From Amia ocellicauda (taxonomy: Eukaryota; Chordata; Actinopteri; Amiiformes; Amiidae): a stretch of 64,000 nucleotides of DNA. Positions 36,501 through 46,711 of the stretch are shown here, piece after piece (the first letter of the stretch is position 1; each line of letters begins with the position of its first letter). Both the position numbers and the translations under genes were made by a program. Under the pieces are notes generated by a model. The model saw only the letters and a program-made list of their open reading frames with translations. It searched no databases and was not told the DNA's origin. The stretch covers positions 10,675,676 to 10,739,675 of the forward strand of contig NC_089869.1 of assembly GCF_036373705.1 (NCBI RefSeq), given 5' to 3'.

Positions 36501-37485
36501 GCCCAGGATAAGGGCGTCTACTAAAAAATATAATGACATTTCAGTAATTTTTTCATTTATTATTAGTCGGGGGTTGGCCATAAGACTTTTTCCCCTGTGC
36601 TCTCGGTCAGAATAAATATAATTTAACCTGTGGCAGTGCTGCAGCTGGCCTGGTAAGGATGCCCCCTACGAATTCCACATTGGGCAGCGAGGGCCGGGGG
36701 AAGTCCAGCGCCAGGTCCAGGCTGAGCAGGAAGAAGCTGGTATGGGTGACCAGATCCATCATGCTCGGGTTGTCCCTGGCCTCCCTGTCCCCTCGGTGCC
36801 TGCGCAGCACGGCCTCGAAGGCAGGGAGGACGTGCCACTGCGCAGCTGCTCGGCCAGTGACCCACACCAGCACGTTCCACAGCCGCTGACCGAAGCCCGA
36901 GCGGTCGGTGGTCCGGGAATTGAATTCTGGAACATAGCTGAGGGGCGAGGGGGCTCCGATCTCAGCTGGGTACCAGTGGCTGGGGGACAGCAGGAAATAG
37001 GGGACGCCAATTAAGCGGGCCAGGACGTAGCCGCACAGCTCGCTGGGGTCCACCAAGACCAGATCGAAGCCTTCCGCCCTCAGGCGAGACAGGAAGTCAG
37101 CGGCACCCACCATCAGCTCGCAGTTTTCTTCCGATCTCTTCAGGATGCCGAATAGCAGCAGGGAGCTTGGACCACCACTCAGGACATCTTGGACTTTCTC
37201 CTGCAGGAAGTGGACCTTCCCCTGGCCAGAGAAGACTCCCTTGTAACGCTGCTCCCTGAAGGTGAAGGCCTCAATGCTGCCACCGCCGCCTCCACCACCT
37301 CCCGGCCACTCCCGGCCCTCATGCAGGGCAAACACCACCTCGTGCCCTCTGCCCTCCAGCTGCCCCGCCACATGCCCCAGCACACGCAGATGGCTGTCAA
37401 ACACCAACGGTGGCACAACCAATAGCTTCGCACACAGACACAGCAGTGGGCAGAGAGGGAGGAGAGCCACAGCCACGCCACTCAT
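33541..37485 (-). CDS. ugt8: UGT8-type ceramide galactosyltransferase (5 coding exons)
   Basis: Minus-strand exons 37485-36628, 35806-35667, 35156-35080, 34683-34464 and 33871-33541 join into 541 codons plus TAG, the same length as human UGT8. UGT8 transfers galactose from UDP-galactose to ceramide in the ER lumen, making galactosylceramide of myelin and epithelia. Visible: an N-terminal signal peptide (about residues 1-19); KLLVVPPLVFDSHLRVLGHV; LVDPSELCGYVLARLIGVPY; WYPAEIGAPSPLSYVPEFNS, typical of UGT8; LDFPRPSLPNVEFVGGILTRP; GWIPQNDLLG; the UGT signature from about residue 364 (FVSHCGLNGVYEAIYHGVP to GDQYD); HPLNRTVYWIEYLLRH; one membrane span at about 484-506; and a KKGD end fitting a KKXX ER-retention signal. 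Oddities: a run of eight glycines (residues 62-69, 37302-37279) and Cys370 where human UGT8 has Gly (SHGGLN). The start used is the Met after an acceptor; an upstream in-frame Met lies in the presumed intron. It may be a divergent UGT8 paralogue rather than the strict orthologue. Confidence 0.94.
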
Positions 37486-38505
37486 CTCTGAAGAACAAAT
37501 ACACAGGAATACATTAATATCCATTCAAGTCAATATCCAAGTCAATTTTAAGTCAAAGTTGAAAAAGATCAGAATATTTTACAAAGTGTCTTCACTTAAT
37601 TTAAAATATTTCACTTTAGCCCTTAGGACCAATGACATATGTCCCATACAGAGGCCAGGTGAATTGTTATGTTTTTGCAAAGCCTGTAAAATATGTGACA
37701 TATATGTAACTCTGGGTACTTAATGGTTAATGTTTAAATATGCTAATGAGTCACTGGACATGTAGAAGAATGCAGAAATAATCAATTTCTTGTTTTGCAT
37801 TCAGCATATTCGAGGTAGTTCATTTCTAGAATCCAGTTCAGGATTCACGGATACCTTAGCTTTGACGTCTTTAAACCACCGTTGCTACAGAAGTATGATT
37901 GTTCAAAAGCCAGTTACCGGACTGAAGATGTCGCACATTGCGCGTCAGGTTTAATTTAGTTGAATGGGAAAAAAAAAAGGTACATCATGCCACAGTGTGA
38001 GCATTTTATATGGGTGTGACATTACATAAGTCAAGGGTGGATCACTTTTGAGAAGTTAAAATGAACACATTGGTAAATGCAATTCATTTCAAGCCATACA
38101 TTTATTAAGTATTCATTTATTTTATTTTTTTAAGTTTGCAGTATCCGTCTTATTTTTCCACGGATAATTCCCAACGTCGTTAATTTGGTTCTGCCCAGCT
38201 TTGCATTACATTGCCAACACCTGGTTTAGGTTTTACAGTAACTATCAATTTAATGCATATACCCAGTTAAGACGAGATTTGTATTAGTGTATTGCTGTGT
38301 AGAGTAGTAACAATAGCATCTTCCGATGATAGAGGTAATACATACATAAGAACTGATATTGTCCCTTTACAATGCGCTTGCCTCGCTGTCCATGGTTTAA
38401 TACATGGGTTGCACATGGTACATCCGCACAAAGCTCAACGATGCACCGGTTTTGGCTCTATGGTCTATACCTGGATTGGTGTCCTGTGCTGCTGAAGCTG
38501 CTGCA

Positions 38506-38690
38506 GGTCCTCACCCCCCAGGTCTAGGTCTCCTTGGCTCCGGTTCCAGCTATGGCAAGTCTCTGCACAACAGATTAGCATCATTTATGAAACTCCCGGT
38601 TTGAGCAACCAGCAGCAAGAGCCCAGACCAGGAATGCGGACTAACAGGATCCTGCTCTCGGCTCAGCCGCCCATCCCCATCGGAGGTCCC
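38506..38690 (-). other. Candidate 5' untranslated exon of the UGT8-like gene
   Basis: The acceptor immediately before the UGT8-like start codon (TTGTTCTTCAG, near 37488) implies a 5' untranslated exon. On the minus strand this block is moderately GC-rich and ends in a good donor (CTGGGGG|GTGAGGA, near 38505). The assignment rests on position and one splice motif only. Confidence 0.3.
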
Positions 38691-39434
38691 TATTAAAAAA
38701 AAAAAAGACTTTATGGGAGTATGGGATTAAGATAATGACATTAGTGAATAGAGTATAATATAATTACTAGTCAGCTGCATTCCTTTTCATTTTGTAACAA
38801 AGGCGTGCATCCAAGATGTTTGAGAGGCACTTGAAGGTCAATGTAAGGGTTACTTCCAAATGTTCCATGAAAACGACTACAAATAATGACGGATTTTGGG
38901 TTTGTTTGTTGGTTTGTTTTTACAAAGTACGTCCGCTTTTTGATGAACTTTCCAAGTAATACACTTTTTGTGCATTGCAAATTGGTTACCGCCGTAGTTT
39001 TGTGGGCAGTTAACAGACCATCGGACATCTATTTTTACAATATACAGTCGGAAATAACGCATACAGTACTCCCGAATCCCACCATATATATACACCATAT
39101 ATTGCATGCCGTCCTGATCTAGGTCAACCCTGACCCATATAAAGTAATTGTAATAGGAAGTGAGAGGTGACAGTGATGTACAATGCAAGGCACTTCTTTG
39201 CAAGAGAAACACTGCCCTCATGTGGACAAAATGGGGCGGTTAAAGTGCCATACCAGCAAAAAACAACACACCCCCTAAAAAAAAAAAAAAGACGACGTTT
39301 TTATTGGTGCACCCTGCTCGTACATCTTGAATTTGCCATCATCATAGCCCATTGGGGTCTCATTACCTTACACTGTCAGGAGGACGTCTTTTTTGAATGA
39401 GAAAAGGGAGAGAAAAATGGCCAATGAGTTCTCA

Positions 39435-39499
39435 CCGGAAATACGTTTGTGCAAGGGGCCTATATTTCATCATTACCCCCGGAAACAGGTTTGACGTCA
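39435..39499. promoter_or_regulatory. Promoter-like cluster: two ETS sites and a CRE
   Basis: Within 65 bp are ACCGGAAAT (ETS, 39434-39442), CCCGGAAAC (39478-39486) and a perfect palindromic CRE, TGACGTCA (39492-39499). This combination is typical of TATA-less vertebrate promoters. What it drives is unclear: the ORF region just to the right, an antisense RNA, or an alternative UGT8-like start. Confidence 0.4.
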
Positions 39500-39553
39500 T
39501 TCCGCCACCGGCACAAAATTAATTAACTATACATACAATAGCTACTCATTCAA

Positions 39554-40039
39554 ATGAAACGAGGAAAACTACAAAAGCAGCGTAAGTTAATTTTAGAGTC
39601 TTACAAAATCAACCTAAACGTCGTGAAGATGAGCCAAAAACATCGCCCACCGTGACAGGCTTGGATGTTACAGAAGCACAAACTCCCATCGAAACCAGTA
39701 CCAGTACCAGTACCAGTACCAGTCTCAATCACAATAGATCGATTAGTCGGTAAGTCACACTACTTTTTACCTTGTATCTATAGTGTTAACTATGTGGTGT
39801 ATGCATTGCTAAGGTTGAGATCGGTGTTAAAAAACAGTCCGTTTTTAAAAGCAGACTACGCACAAATATCTGAAATGACCTTTTATCGCATTGAAAACTT
39901 AGATCAAGTGCTGCAAGTAAAGAAAAGAACAATCCGCATCCAAATGAGTAAAACTATTGGGATGATGTTTTCTGGCGACGGTATAGACTGCCTGGCTGCA
40001 TGTCTTGACAATGAAGAACTGCTGCAGGTTGTGCATTGA
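39554..40039 (+). pseudogene. Unidentified degenerate ORF region
   Basis: An ATG at 39554 opens MKRGKLQKQRKLILESY. After a frame change the sequence reads QPKRREDEPKTSPTVTGLDV, then a Thr-Ser repeat coded by (ACCAGT)5 (39694-39723), and ends at a good donor (CG|GTAAGTC, 39750). A further open stretch to 40039 reads SVLKNSPFLKADYAQISEMT, then FYRIENLDQVLQVKKRTIRI. The basic, Lys/Arg-rich start followed by an acidic Ser/Thr-rich tract reminds me of the N-terminus of hAT or ZMYM-type transposases, but I cannot confirm this. It could instead be an exon of an unrecognised gene. Confidence 0.25.
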
Positions 40040-40204
40040 TTCACCGGCACTGTGGGAAGAAATTGGGAGAAGTGAAATAGTTTGCAGGAGAGGAGAGGCA
40101 ATCCACAGCAATTCCTCCAGTGATAACCCCCAGTGTTCACAGAAACCAGCACCCGAAAAGCCAGGAAAAGATCATGTGCAACACCTACTGTCATATAAAG
40201 CAAT

Positions 40205-40305
40205 TGTGCGCTTCCCTGCTGGCTTTTGTTCCAAACGAGCTTTCAATGACTTAATTGCACCCTTATTTTAACTAATTTCCTAAATCAGATCATTTTAATT
40301 ATGTT
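40205..40305. repeat. Dispersed fold-back-type repeat fragment
   Basis: The words CCCTGCTGGCTTTTGTTCCA, GAGCTTTCAATGACTTAATT and CTAATTT are those of a repeat I recognise as common in fish, with the consensus order CTGGTCCTGGAGGGCC, CTGCTGGTTTTTGTTCCAAC, GAGCTCTTAATTACTTAATT. Related pieces lie near 830, 40760, 42420, 45135 and 60990. Confidence 0.55.
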
Positions 40306-40759
40306 AAATAGTAGGGGTTTTAAGTTAAGTATTACATTGTATAAGAAACGTCTCTTATTAAGGAATCCACTTTTTCTTTTTTCATCAGTTGCTCAATTTA
40401 AATTACACAATCTAAGCAACGCTTTGCATGAGAACCCGTTTGAAAAGAGGTCAACACTAACCGATTGATTTAAGCTTCGTCCCTTTCTGTGCTGGGGGCT
40501 TTAGTGGCGGATAGGGTTTCTCCGTTTCCAGGCGAAGCTGTGGAAGAAGAAGCTGCGTCTGTTCATTGGCCACTTCGGCCAGGCCATTGAAACCGGATTC
40601 ATAAGGGATCTGCTACAATGTGTCCACACGAAACGGCTGGAAAAACGCAGAGCTCCGTGTGGGTGTGACATACACGGAAAAGCAGACCTGGCGTCACATG
40701 GGATGCAGGCACTGTAAAATGAGACGTGGACACTTTCAGTACTGTCATCCCTGCCCTCC

Positions 40760-40915
40760 TGTAGCCTAGTACAGTGGTTCCCAAACCCCGGCAGAAGCCC
40801 CTCATCAACTGATCCATAGATTACTTAATTAAACCTTCAATTAAGCAATTTAGAGATCAGCTGGAACGAAAACCAGCAGGGGGAGGGTCCAGGAACCACT
40901 TGCCTAGTTGAGCAG
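40760..40915. repeat. Dispersed fold-back repeat with inverted ends
   Basis: The left end (AGTGGTTCCCAAACCC) and right end (TCCAGGAACCACTTG) are inverted relative to each other. The interior has GATTACTTAATTAAACC, TCAATTAAGCAATTTAGAGA and CAGCTGGAACGAAAACCAGC, the words of the same family as 40205-40305 in the opposite orientation. Confidence 0.6.
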
Positions 40916-41872
40916 ACAGACAGACAGACACCCAGCAGTGTTAGACAGAAGCTGGGGGGTCTATTAGAATTAAAATCATGAGAGAGGAATGACAATGACA
41001 CTGATTCATTATACAATTAGCGTTTACATTTAGAATACATTGTATCCAGAAAAATAGGAGAACACGCGTCCATTGGGAGTTGGGATGGTTATTCGACTGA
41101 TCTGTCCTGCATGTGGTGGGGGGGTGGGTTTGGGCAACAGCACAGAAATAGAAACCAATAAACAAGTTTTATTTAAGCAAGTGCAACTGCAGCTCTGCCG
41201 TTGGCAACTTGTGTCAGTCTCGCCGCATGAGGACCTTTCTTTGAAACCAGCGTGATGGTTTATATATAGCCCTCTCTCACGGCCCGTCCTGCCCAATTTC
41301 CCGAGCAACACAACTGAGTACAAAGGGGAGATGCATACGACCCGACTTTCATGACACGGGTGAAAATAGTTGAATTTTGATGCACAAACAGGTCGGTTTG
41401 CTTAACTGAATCCCAGCACCATGGGGCAGGGAGAAAACACCAGACAATATAGCCGTCTCCTCGATTCTAAAAATACATACAAAAGCTTGATCTCTGTGTC
41501 ACCAGGGTGCCGATCAAATAACAGCAGCAGGAAAAGGCGATGCTAAAATGTATTCACCCAGACATGCCAGGGGGCAAACGGCTTGGCTTCGGATATGCTT
41601 CCTTGCTGGCATTGCAATTCTCCGGAGGTTACATTATTGTGTCGCAAGATCTGCCCGGGGCTATCCGTCTTACAGAGGAAACGAGCTATATTCCAGGTGG
41701 GAGGGAAAGTCAATAATCTTCTGCTTTTGCTAGCAATGTGTGATGTTTGTTTTGTCTATTTATAAACGGGCAGAGACACGATATATTATGATGCACTGGT
41801 GTGATTCTCAGCAGTAATGGCTTAATACTTATACTGGTCGCTTTCTGTGCCTGTTGTTTATCTGTAGTTAGT

Positions 41873-41978
41873 GACCGCGTTCGTGTTGCGCAGGTGTCCG
41901 CAGTTCTGCGCTGCTCCACCAATTGGATGGGTGGAATCTGCGCAGAACTGCGGACATATGCGCTACAAGAATGCGACC
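41873..41978. repeat. GC-rich fold-back element, copy 2
   Basis: About 106 bp match the palindrome at 21239-21351. The shared left arm reads CGCGTTCGTGT, then TGTCCGCAGTTCTGCGC, then GCTCCACCAAT; the right arm reads TGCGCAGAACTGCGGACAT and ends GCGACC. The two inner arms pair almost perfectly (TGTCCGCAGTTCTGCGC against GCGCAGAACTGCGGACA). The flanks differ from copy 1, so the element itself has been dispersed. Confidence 0.8.
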
Positions 41979-42414
41979 AGGGTATATGCGGGGCCGGGGG
42001 TGCGGGTTTCTGCTAGTTTTTGTCCGTCTGCGATGATGTGAAACAAAGTTTGCGACGGCTTCTTAGTGTGTGAGGTTGTGGCTTTGCTCCAAATGGATTT
42101 TGGGTCAAGGCTCGGTAACTTGATCCTTAAAACGGATGATATTAATAAGGCAAGAGCATACTAAGGCACACCCCCCCCACACCAAGGACAACTCATGTTG
42201 GGTTCATTTCAATACATTATTAGGAACAAAAGTGCATTGACACTGTAACCACAGAGTCCAGAGAGGCGTGTTAAATTGTTATAAATGAACATGACAAGCA
42301 GCTGGACCAAAAGCCAGGAGGCACCGAAACGCACCAAGATCTGAGCCATCATCTGGGTTTTTTCCAGTCCAGCTCCTGGTTACTGAATGGGTCTGATTGA
42401 CCGGATGCGTTTAG

Positions 42415-42520
42415 TACAGTAGTTCGCAATCCTGGTCCCGGAGGGCTGCGGTGTCTTTTTGGTCAATCCTCTGTGACCTAATTCAAACACTTACTTGATC
42501 ATTGAATCCAGCATTGTGAG
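42415..42520. repeat. Diverged dispersed repeat
   Basis: AGTACAGTAGTTCGCAATCC, TGGTCCCGGAGGGCTGCGGT and a following ACCTAATTCAAACACTTACT match the same family as 40760-40915, in the forward orientation. Confidence 0.5.
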
Positions 42521-42694
42521 CAGGCGGGGAGTAGAGAGATCCACAAACCCTGCAGTTCTGACTGTGGCCTGTGGCACCAGTGTTGCTTCACCACTTATTT
42601 AATAGTTGTCTACAGACTTGGGCAGTGTGATGTATTTCAATGTAATAAAACAGACAATGCTACAAAATGCCACGGGGAAGCCTACACTAAATCA

Positions 42695-42752
<58 letters not shown>
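42695..42752. repeat. (ATT)n microsatellite
   Basis: About 19 uninterrupted trinucleotide units. A tetranucleotide (CATT)n run of about six units follows at 42868-42893. Confidence 0.95.
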
Positions 42753-43152
42753 TTGTAGTAGTATTTGGGGTTGGGTGTTTTCTTGCAGCTGCTCAGTTTA
42801 ATGTGGCATGTTGTTCCCCTGTGTTGGATTATTTGCATACACAGATTTATGTAGGGCGTTGTGGATGTATTCATTCATTCATTCATTCATTCATGTATGA
42901 TTTTTGCCTATGTATTTGGGAGTACACAGGTGTGTGCAATACTATTAGTAACACTACTAATAAGGACATATTCTCATTGGTATGATATGTTCACAGGTTT
43001 TACAATCAATTTTAGTTTCACAGTTCTTGACGCAGATGTATTAGTAGTGGTCTTTTCCATGTGTCTACCGGTACCTGAATGACTTCTATCTCCCGAGTTC
43101 AGTTCGCCTTTCCCCAGTGGGATGACGACTGACTGGGCATGCTCCGCAGAGG

Positions 43153-43178
43153 GTGTGTGTGTGTGTGTGTGTGTGTGT
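43153..43178. repeat. (GT)n microsatellite beside a CpG-rich block
   Basis: About 13 GT units lie just upstream of the candidate first exon at 43284. They create an artificial Cys-Val run in one reading frame, which argues against a coding start upstream of the repeat. Confidence 0.9.
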
Positions 43179-43184
43179 GGAGGA

Positions 43185-43460
43185 CGAAGCGTGTCCTCCG
43201 CGCATCCCTCCTCTCCCTCGCAACAATCGGGCGCAGAGAAAGACGGGAGCTGTCCGTTTCAGCACCGCAGGCTGGCACTGACAATGCGCGTCCAGACCCG
43301 GGCGGGTCCGCGGCGCCCGGCCGTGCTCCGGCTGCTCTGCTCCCGCAACAAAGGCAGCAGCTGCTCCGTGTTCGTGTGAGTCCAGCCCGATCAGCAGCGT
43401 GTGGCTCTGTGCGCTGAACACCGGCGTCTCCCGCGTCGCTCCCCTCCCGTCATTTGCGGC
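43185..43460 (+). promoter_or_regulatory. CpG-rich block, candidate promoter and first exon
   Basis: A CpG-dense segment stands out from the AT-rich surroundings. On the + strand it contains ATG at 43284 opening 30 codons plus two bases (MRVQTRAGPRRPAVLRLLCS, then RNKGSSCSVF) that end at a perfect donor, CGT|GTGAGT (donor at 43376). I do not recognise the peptide and found no matching second exon downstream. It may be a first coding exon with a very long intron, or a 5' untranslated exon. The 20 kb of gene-poor DNA to the right fits a long first intron. Confidence 0.4.
43284..43375 (+). CDS. Candidate first coding exon, unidentified
   Basis: Thirty codons run from an ATG to a consensus donor inside the CpG-rich block. 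The peptide is basic with a short Leu/Cys-rich middle (AVLRLLCS), compatible with many things. No homologue is recognised, and the matching exon 2 is not found in the window. Treat it as a hypothesis only. Confidence 0.2.
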
Positions 43461-44399
43461 TGTGCGGTAAGGCTATAGTGTTACTTTGCTGTTTGTATCC
43501 TGCACGGTGTCGCTTAACGGGAGGCACCTTTGCTGGTTGTTGTAATAAAGGGAAATAGGAATTTTGTTGGACCCCCCCCCCCCCCACTGAGAAGCATGTC
43601 TTAAAGCTACCGTTTACCTTTCAGCTGCCTATATATTTAATATATGTGTTATGATGTATTATTATTAAAGAACTGATGTATTATTTTGTTCAGATGCTAA
43701 TTTTCAAACGAACCACTTTAAACTCTTGAGTAACCGAGTAGTTGATTAGACCAGCCATTCCTGACTAGCACTGTGTATTGCAACAGCGTTTAAATGTTTA
43801 GGGTAAATTAGGCAGAGAAACGGTCCCTTCCTTTCCTATTTTTTATTCAGACACAAAATATAAGTCTTAAAAACGCTTTAACTACTCTGTTATAGCTCTG
43901 CCCAGAAGGGTACGGAATTGTAGACTTCTGCCACCTACATCCCATTCGTTTTATATTAAAATATGTTGGCATATTAAGGTATTCATATTAATGTGCATGC
44001 AACTAATCTATGAACATTTCTTTGATTTTTTTAAAGAACATAATGTTATTGTACAAGGTTCTTAAGTTGCATGCCTTTTAAAGCGTAACACTATATCAAG
44101 TTAAATATGATTCCTTCCCTATTCCTAGGTTCCTATATTGTTTTTATACAACTGCTTATTTGAACTATATCAGGAAGTATTCCTTGATCACAGTCTGCTG
44201 GCTTACATTAATCCTGTTAGTGGCAGGTTTATAAAATAGGTTTAGTTTACTCAGATGGTATTTAGGCCTGCATATCAAAATTAACCCTTAGATTTCTCAG
44301 TGGGTTCCTGTTGAAGTCAGGCCATTCTACAAGAACAACAACAACAACCAAATCCAGCTAATTTAATGCTCAGTTGCTAGGGTGTTGACTTGGCCTCCT

Positions 44400-44850
44400 T
44401 CTAGGGAAGATATAACCCCATTTATTCACAACTTTACACTGGTTGCCTGCTACATATGGGATTTATTATAAAGTTTCAATGTTGGTTGAATTTCTCCCCC
44501 AAACTCGTGCTCTCTGCTCCTGGTCGTGCCTTGCAGTCTTTTGATGATGGGCTTGTTGCAGTCTCTTCAACAGAACTATGAACAGTGAGAGACGGGGCTT
44601 TTTCCTGTGGAACCTACTTCCTTGTGACATCAGAGATCCTGCGTCCTTGTCTGTTTATAAATCTCGCCTAAAGACTAATTAAGCATTAGGCCTATATATT
44701 CTGTTTATTGTTTACTGTCTGTTTATTTTATTGTATGTTTCTATGTTGCTGTAAGTTTTTATGCTTGTTTCCCGATCTGTTTAGCATATTGGGTTTCATA
44801 AAAATGTTTTATGAAAGGAGCTATATACAATTGTTTTTATTGTTATTATT
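44400..44850 (+). mobile_element. LINE (L2/CR1-like) 3' fragment
   Basis: Translated pieces match the C-terminal tail of fish L2-like reverse transcriptases: HLFTTLHWLPATYGIYYKVS-like sequence at the start, then FFLWNLLPCDIRDPASLSVY and KSRLKTN before a stop at about 44680. The following AT-rich 3' UTR ends with GAAAGGAGCTATATACA, close to the GAAAGGCGCTATATAAA-type ending of such LINEs. Internal deletions and stops show an old, dead copy. Confidence 0.65.
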
Positions 44851-45134
44851 CATATTGTGGAACTAAACCTCGATTCCCTAACCCCCTGGCTGTACACTGC
44901 TAGCCTGTGATCATGGTGTCAGTGTCTGTGATGAACCTGTGTCTGTGGGGGTTATCTTATGCTGTTAGTTCCCTGTAATGATTTATTCAGATGTTGTTGG
45001 ACGAACCCACTCAGGAGCTCTAAGTACAGTGAAGGGATGTTTTTAGCCCAGCTTGTGGCAAGTGTGGAGCAGAAAATATGTTTTTATCGCTGCAGGGATC
45101 GGAACATTTTACGTCCATATTCAGAGCTTCAAGC

Positions 45135-45400
45135 AAGGGCTCTCAGACTCAATTCTTGAAGGGCTGCATTGCAGTCTCTTTTGGCTTTCATTTCATTCTA
45201 GTTATTTTATCTATTCGTAATAATAGATATTATTATAACTATTTTTTTAAAGTTTATATTTAATAACTTAACATTACTTACAGCACAATTCACAGCCGGA
45301 GAGAGAGAAGATTTAAATTCATCCAGATAAGTAACTAACTGGGATTTTGGTTAGATTAAAAGCTGGAAGACACTTGTGGCCCTCTGGTAATTGAGTCTGA
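45135..45400. repeat. Fold-back repeat with inverted termini
   Basis: The left end CTCTCAGACTCAATTCTTGA, followed by AGGGCTGCA, is mirrored on the right by GTGGCCCTCTGGTAATTGAG, followed by TCTGAGACCCC. The interior includes TTTTGGCTTTCATTTCATTC and TAATAACTTAAC. It appears to be a fairly complete copy of the dispersed family represented at 40.2, 40.8 and 42.4 kb. Confidence 0.6.
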
Positions 45401-46669
45401 GACCCCATCATAAACCGAGGCTATCGAATAGATGTCTAGAAGAAAAGAATCAAGCAAAATCTGATTTCTACAGGTCAGAGGGGTACATAGACAATGCTCC
45501 CCTTTTGCCCCTAGTTTCTGAGATATGTATTGTGTTTGCCTTGACTTCCCCACTGTACTAGAAAAGTCCTTTGTCTTACTATTATTGTGAAAACTTAGTG
45601 GTCTGGAGTCTGAAAATGGCACAATTGCTGCTTTCTCTGAAAGAGTTGTTTATGTGCCACTTGTCATGTTAAGAGATGACTGAAAAAATCAGACTTGAAT
45701 GTGTGTAAGGCTGTCACACTCCTGTCCTCAAAAGCTAGTGGGTGTTCTGGTATCTTCAAATTCAGTTTTTCTACTGTTGATGATTTGAAAATGGATTCAA
45801 GATACCCTCGCCTCCACAGCATCTTAAAACCTGCCGAAAAACTATAAAACGTGTCCAATTTATCAGATGATTAGCCTGATTAAGTACCAGGGGCTCAGCT
45901 GGAAGGAAAGTCACCCCTCCCCTCATCCTCCTAACACAGCAACAGCCAGAAGCTTATGGTAGGCACTGCATGAAATTTGGATTTAAATTGTTCTGATGGC
46001 TATACACACTAACAAGAGGAACAATTGCATTTGACAAGGCCAGTTGCTCAGATAGAGGGCTTCATAATGCTCTATCTGCTCTGCTAAATTGGATTTTGAT
46101 GTGAGGATTAAAAAAGGAATTGTAGGATTTTATCTTGACTTCATATAAGTGACTGCATTATGAGTGCTACCCAGAGATGAGCATTATATATAAGTTGTAC
46201 ATACTGTTGAGGACGTTGAGCTAAAGTATGATATGTATGAGGTATGGAGCACATTCAATTTCTGAGGGATTTCTGTACTCTTTAAATTCTGCAGGATGAT
46301 TAAAAACATTCAATATAATTGTGCTTCTATGGTGGGTCCACTTGTCCAATATTCTAACATCCATCTTGAAACCCTAGTTTTCACCCCAGCCAGGCCATTA
46401 GCTGATCGATATTTAATGTGATTGTGTTGGAGACTGGATTTAGATTTCTTGCTGAGAGACTGATACAGGCCAAGCTGGCATGACAGTTTCTCGCTCGCTC
46501 GTTTGTCATGTGGTTTGCTGGTTGTCAAGCCTTGCTTTCACAAGTTGAAACAAGTGTAATTCCTTGCTGAAACATTTTCTCTTTTCTCTCCCTCCCACTC
46601 TTCTGTAAGTCTCCTCCTACTCTCTTTTCTCCCCCTGGTGCTTCTCTCTTCTCTATTTCTCCATGGCCT

Positions 46670-46673
<4 letters not shown>

Positions 46674-46708
<35 letters not shown>
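46674..46708. repeat. (TC)n microsatellite
   Basis: About 17 uninterrupted TC units lie inside a wider pyrimidine-rich tract (46565-46710) on the + strand. Confidence 0.95.

Positions 46709-46711
<3 letters not shown>

Noticed and set aside
34349..37014. Several ORFs of 60-135 aa on the + strand across the UGT8-like gene
   Set aside because: All are antisense shadows of the five supported UGT8-like exons.
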